Assembly: GCA_907163345.1 (NCBI GenBank)
Contig: CAJQUN010001060.1
Span: 1 to 64,000 of the forward strand
DNA length: 64,000 nt
Reading direction: 5' to 3'
Source: Haberlea rhodopensis
Lineage: Eukaryota; Streptophyta; Magnoliopsida; Lamiales; Gesneriaceae
Shown here one piece after another: positions 59,449 to 64,000 of the stretch. The translations under genes and the position numbers were made by a program. The notes under the pieces were generated by a model that had not been told where the DNA came from, made no database searches, and saw only the letters and a program-made list of their open reading frames with translations. Within the stretch, counting starts at the first letter, position 1. Each line of letters begins with the position of its first letter.

Positions 59449-60549
59449 TGTTAGGATCGGTCCGGAGTGTTTAGAGGGGGGGGGTGAATGAACACTCCTT
59501 CTAAAAATTAATCCCTTGTGATTTCTTTCGGATGAGTGAAAGAAATCTGTTTCTTAATCAACTCTTGTACAGAACAGACCACTGAAAGTATAAGTGCGGA
59601 ACGGTCTGTTCTTGTATATGTAAGAACGGCTCGATGGCTAGTATGAAAGAATAAGTGCAGAAAGATAATACACATGATATGTTTCTGGAAGTTCGAAGGT
59701 GGTGTAATCCTTCTACGTCTCCCCTTCTTCCAATTAAGGAAGGTTTATACTAGAAGACTTTGATTTATACAATCCTGTTGTACAAACCCGATTCAGACTG
59801 GATTTACCTCACTACCAGTCTGAAACTCCTAGTCACTCGATCTGCTCAGACACACTCTGTCTGACAGTTACAATATGTTTCTCACTTCTATTTTTCAACA
59901 CAGAATACACAAGATGCGCACAGTGATCCTAAATGATCAAATGTTACAAAGTAAACGTGCTTAAGAATGATTTCAGCTCGAGAGCTTCTGAGCTTGTAAG
60001 CTTGTGCTGTTTTGCTTTCTTGTGCGTTTTTTCAATTGATCAGCGAGAGTCTCTATATTCCTTTTGTTGCATCCTTTTATAGTTGTAAGTACCAACGACA
60101 TTATTTCCCTTAATGTGCAACTTTGACTCTGCTTGAGCTCTGAGTAAGCTACAGTCTTCTTCTTCAGGATACTTGCCGTTCTGGTTCATACTTTCGGCGA
60201 TTGTCAGATAGGCTCTTCTTTGTCTTCTTACCTTATATGGCAATCTTCAGTCTTTGGTCCTTTGTAGCATTAATTACGACATTAAATGCTACAATAAATA
60301 GCCGTTAATGATTCGGACTGAGGAGCCATTCTTTATGTATCCTTGACTGCTCTGATCTGATAAAGATTGAGATCGATCTGAAGCTTTGATAAAGTCAGTC
60401 TGAAATTCATCGATCCGGTCTGATATGCTTTGTTATCTTATCAGCTTGATCTGTTATGGACGATCGATCTGGTCAGTCTGATTTCACTCGATCCGGTCTG
60501 AAATGTTTTGTCATCTTTAAAATCTCATCGATAAGGTCCGGAACTAACA
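59449..60549 (-). repeat. 3' LTR of a SIRE-type copia element (minus strand)
   Basis: Bounded by TGTTAG and CTAACA, a perfect inverted pair, 1101 bp. Both ends carry a GGTCCGGA word. A run of nine G (59475-59483) lies near one end. The interior side is followed by a polypurine tract. The flank outside is ACCGT; the matching duplication would be beyond the window. Confidence 0.85.
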
Positions 60550-60573
60550 AATTCCCCCTTTTTGATGATGACA
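60550..60573 (-). other. Polypurine tract of the SIRE-type element
   Basis: On the minus strand GTCATCATCAAAAAGGGGGA leads into AATT and the LTR start TGTTAG. This is the stock junction of SIRE/Maximus copia elements. Confidence 0.85.
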
Positions 60574-60798
60574 AAACTTAGCTTCTAAGTCTGTTTAACT
60601 AGTCTGATAAGAACTCTGAAGCGAAAACTTTCGGATCGATTACTTCCTCTTTGTTCAAAATAAATGAACATTATTAAGTTGGATCGATTAAGCCTTTATT
60701 AAAGTTCAAAATAAATGAACAAGGACTTAATAAAGAAAGATTTTTATTGATAAAAAATCTCGCATACAGTCAGTCTAAAAATTTAATCAACGAGACTG

Positions 60799-63482
60799 CT
60801 ATCTTCTTGAAGTTTGAGGCGGCTTGAAGTCTTTCTTCTTTTCCCCCTTTTTGTCAGCAGCAATCTCTTGAAGAAAATCAACAACTTGTGCGAGCTGCGC
60901 GCTGATAGCGTCAAGACGAACGTCTTGAGCGCGGAGGGAATTGGCAACAGATGCTCGGACTTCAGTGGCCAGCTCGATCTGCTCTTTTCTCAGGCTGTTT
61001 TTATAAGTGGCTTGCTGAGAAAACAGATCATTCAGTCCTCGCTGAAGACTGCATATACTGGCTGTCATCTTCTCTTTGAATGAATCAAAGTCCAAAGCTG
61101 TAAGCCTCTGACCTTGATGAACTTCTAGAACTCGTTGAGAGAGTGACATGCAGTTGTCAGAGAAATGCTGGAGAGTCCGTGCCAGGGAGGGAGGTGCATC
61201 AGATAGCCGGCTGGGAGAGTGATCTGATGATGATACTGCAGGATCATCTTCTTCAGCAATCGGCATAATGGAAGATATGGCAGCCTGATGACTTTCGGAT
61301 CGGACCAGGGTGACCAAATCCGAAAAAATTCCTGAATGAAAGCCAGATCTTCATCTTATTGTCCCGGAGGAGTGCGGGGACTGAGAGGCTCCTCAATCTG
61401 TAAAGCTGCAACAACTGTAGACACCACTAAATCCGGATCGACGAAGTCTGGTGCGTCAATTGTTGCAAGTGCTGCGGTTGGACTGATTTGTGCACGGGAG
61501 GCTGGTGACCCCAAAGGAATAGATGTTGTTGGAGAGTCCAACAACACATTCAATGGTTCATCATCTGTAGCAGACGGAGCATCAGGCAATGGCTGCTCCG
61601 CTGTCTGATCTGCTGTCTGAGCTGGTACGAGCTCTGCAGTCTGAGCTGCTGCTTGATCTGCAGGCTGATCTGCGGCTGGTTCTGCAGGTTGGGCTGCTGG
61701 CTGATCTTCAGTCTGGTCTGCTGCCCCAGAGGGAATAACTTCAACAAAAGGTTATGCCAGAGTTTTGCTTGCAGAAGGATGATCCGGGCTGGTTGCTGGA
61801 GTGGATACACTGATCTTCTGTCGTTGAAAATGGACAGCTAAGTGAAGAGCATGAACATCCATCTCTAATTGAGCAATAACGGCCGCATCATCTCTGGCAG
61901 TTGGAGCATTTGGATCGAAGTTCTCTTTCTTAGCAGCTAGGAGCAGATTGGCCAGTCTGAATCTTTGAATTGCCGTAAATAGCTCTTTGCGCTGCACAGC
62001 AAGCCGAACATCATCGGTCTCTGTTCCTTTCAGAACTTCTTCTTCCATCTTCTTCAGTCTGCTCAACTTTCCGAAAAACATCTCAATGTGGTTGATAGTC
62101 CGGTACTGGATGTATTCATCAAAGACCACAATGAGTCCCTTCACCTTCTCATCAACATCCTCCATAGCAATGTCGATGGCTGTCTGCGCTGCAGATTTGG
62201 GTTTGGAGGAGAGGGGTTCGGAGAGAATGACTTTTCCCTTGCCGGTGGAGGAAGGGGACTTGATCCCTGATTGGGTATAATCTTCCAACTCAGTGATAAC
62301 TATCCCTTTGACCACGGGAATGGCAGAGGGAAGTCTAACGGTGACTTTGGGTGCAGGGGTTGAAGTGGTTGAAATTTGTTTTGAAGGTTGGGGTGCAGGG
62401 GTGGCTTTAGTTGGTGGCAAAATGGGTAGGGGTAGAGTTTTGATTGGTTTGGTAATTTGGGTTCTAGGCTTCTTGGGAAGTGGCTTGGTTGGTGGCGATG
62501 GAGCAGACTGAGTTTCTTCAGAATCAGTCTGGATGGTCAGCTTTCGCTTGATCCGAGGTTTGCGCGTAACAGCTTGTTCTTCGCCCTTCTCAATCTTGAC
62601 TGCAGCCAGAGTGGTAGAAGTAGGCGGAGCACTCTTGGACTTCAGCAGTGCGAGCCCTTTGGAGTTTAGAATCTTGAAGGGACTGAGAGCGGACTGCTTT
62701 CCCAGCTCGATGTCTAAGGACTCCAGTAGCTTGCTGAGAGGAACAGCAAAGCATACGGCCTGTTTGGATGCAATCACCGTTTCCATCAGAACTCCAAAAA
62801 GAATCACGGACCAGTTCATCTTCTGTCCGGATATTATAGCCGCCATAGCCCTGAACTTCTCTGCGGTTACAGCGTCAAAACTTCCTGCTTTGCCCAGAAG
62901 AGGTTTGCCAACGATTTCGCACAGCACCTGGAAATGAAAGAGCATTTCCTTCTTCTTAAACGAGGGTTGCAGGCGGTGGCCAAAAATAGAGATCTTCCCT
63001 TGAAGATCTGAGAGTGACGCTTGAGGAATCTGTCCAAATTCTGTCAGTCCGGAATTGGGGAGGCCAAAGGTTTTGGCCAGCGTCATCGGCGAGATCTCAA
63101 ATGATTTGCCCTTGACAGTAGTGGATATTGATGTCTTCTGGGAGACGGCATTGGCGAATAGTTCGCGGATTTTTGATTCATAAACAACTGTGCCGCACTC
63201 CAGAAAGTTTCTCAGACCAGATGATTCCAAAGCTTGGAAGATGGACACCATCTCTGCATCTTCTGCCCTGTAAATATCATTAAACTCAACGGAGAGAGAG
63301 TTGTGAGTAATGGTAGCCATTGGAGTGAAGGTAAACGAGTGCGAAGATTTAGGAGAGTGAGAGAATAAGAAAACAGATAGCGGTAAATTGTAAAAAGTGA
63401 AAGAAGATGAAATGTTCAGCCCGCTAAATAGGATAGAGAAGACACGTGTCTTTATCTCGATGACTGATGAAAAGAAATTCAA
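60799..63482 (-). pseudogene. SIRE-type third ORF (downstream of pol), broken
   Basis: Large extra reading frame typical of SIRE elements between pol and the 3' LTR. Some authors call it env-like; its role is unproven. The likely start is MATITHNSL at 63320 rather than the frame's first ATG at 63482. The N-terminal part (FEISPMTLAKTFGLPNSG, then KMNWSVILFGVLME) resembles the 'putative plant transposon protein' domain. A Pro/Lys-rich middle contains RKPRIKRKL. An in-frame stop lies at 61752-61754, after which the same frame continues through a degenerate Ala-Asp-Gln-Pro repeat (about 61570-61740) to another stop at 61356. A one-base shift near a T6 run at about 61325 leads into a coiled-coil C-terminus (60799-61317). 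At least three lesions make this copy non-coding. Confidence 0.75.
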
Positions 63483-63704
63483 AATAAACGGTCAGGATAA
63501 CAGATAGTTTAAGGCGGTTAAAATGCGATCAGTCCGGGCTGTTTTTGTACAAAAGATGTATTGACCAAACAGATCATGGGATAACATCAGATTGACATGG
63601 ATCGCTCTGAAAGTTCGGACCGGTCTGTGTCTTTCTGAACATTGTATTATCGATCTGTGGCAACAAAAATCTTTAAGTGTGAAAGTAAGAGAACATCTAA
63701 ACTA
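63483..63704. other. Spacer between pol and the third ORF of the SIRE-type element
   Basis: No coding signal. It could carry the splice acceptor or internal promoter used for the downstream ORF. Confidence 0.4.
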
Positions 63705-64000
63705 TTAAGATAAATCAATTAAACCAAGAATTTGACGGAAATAATTAAACTTAGCCTCTGGGAGCGGTTTGGTGAAGATGTCTGCTGCTTGCTGCTCTGT
63801 TGAGATGTGCTCGATCCGAATTTCCTTTTTGCCAACATGATCTCGAATAAAATGATGGCGTATATCAATGTGCTTTGTTCGAGAGTGCAAAACTGGATTA
63901 TACGTTAAAGCGATTGCACTTGTGTTGTCGCAAAATATCGGAGAGTCAACAGCTTGGATGCCATAGTCTTTGAGCTGGTGTTGAATCCAGAGCATTTGAG
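63705..64000 (-). CDS. SIRE-type copia pol, C-terminal RNase H (runs off the window)
   Basis: The minus-strand frame is open to the window edge. It contains the end of copia RNase H: LWIQHQLKDYG, IFCDNTSAIAL (catalytic Asp), SRTKHIDIRHHFIRDH, and the terminal QAADIFTKPL motif, then a stop at 63705. There is no lesion in the visible part. The remaining gag-pol and 5' LTR lie beyond position 64000. Confidence 0.93.
   Translation of the reverse strand, partial: QMLWIQHQLKDYGIQAVDSPIFCDNTSAIALTYNPVLHSRTKHIDIRHHFIRDHVGKKEIRIEHISTEQQAADIFTKPLPEAKFNYFRQILGLIDLS

Overview
The window is nuclear DNA of a flowering plant, most likely a eudicot. It has GT-AG introns, AT-rich intergenic DNA, plant-type genes (a B1-type mitotic cyclin and fragments of a nucleobase-ascorbate transporter, a LUX/PCL1-like GARP factor, a CDKC kinase and a villin) and many plant transposon families. 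I cannot name the species. Only one host gene looks intact: an eight-exon CYCB1-type cyclin at 15792-18032 (457 codons) with a mitosis-specific promoter motif 190 bp upstream. The other host-gene traces are broken fragments.

Layout. 1-4650: AT-rich DNA with a nucleobase-ascorbate transporter (NAT) pseudogene on the minus strand. 4657-10154: an old, decayed Ty1/copia element with unusual TATA...TATA LTR ends. Its integrase is split, at the second catalytic Asp motif, by a non-autonomous hAT element (6688-7505). 11924-14805: two more hAT-type elements. 15149-15252: a strong foldback upstream of the cyclin. 17720-25057: a tandem duplication of the cyclin 3' end and flank. An LTR fragment lies between the two copies and a 2.8-kb solo LTR sits inside the second.

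25293-46497 (approximate): a nested transposon complex. A decayed minus-strand hAT transposase gene was hit twice. One hit is a solo LTR (26041-30696) that holds three further elements nested one inside another. The other is a 13.7-kb CACTA element (32143-45806) that seems to carry host-like exons and was itself hit by a very young 10.9-kb Ty3/gypsy element of Tat type (33470-44374). The gypsy LTRs differ by about one substitution and one base of a C run. Its pol frame is open for 1429 codons, but gag has two homopolymer frameshifts. Downstream of pol it carries an 18-unit 58/59-bp tandem array, then a convincing antisense gene of three exons (41179-43203, minus strand) with its own TATA box.

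46900-52660: degenerate pieces of LUX/PCL1, CDKC and villin genes, and a small TRIM-like element flanked by a 148-bp direct duplication. 54101-54890: an element with long terminal inverted repeats. 57105-59205: a 44-45 bp minisatellite of about 47 units. 59449-64000: the 3' part of a minus-strand SIRE-type copia element (LTR, polypurine tract, broken third ORF, end of pol RNase H) that runs off the window.

Everything here is read by eye from the sequence. Family names rest on remembered motifs and have not been checked against a database. Dates and lineage names are inferences.
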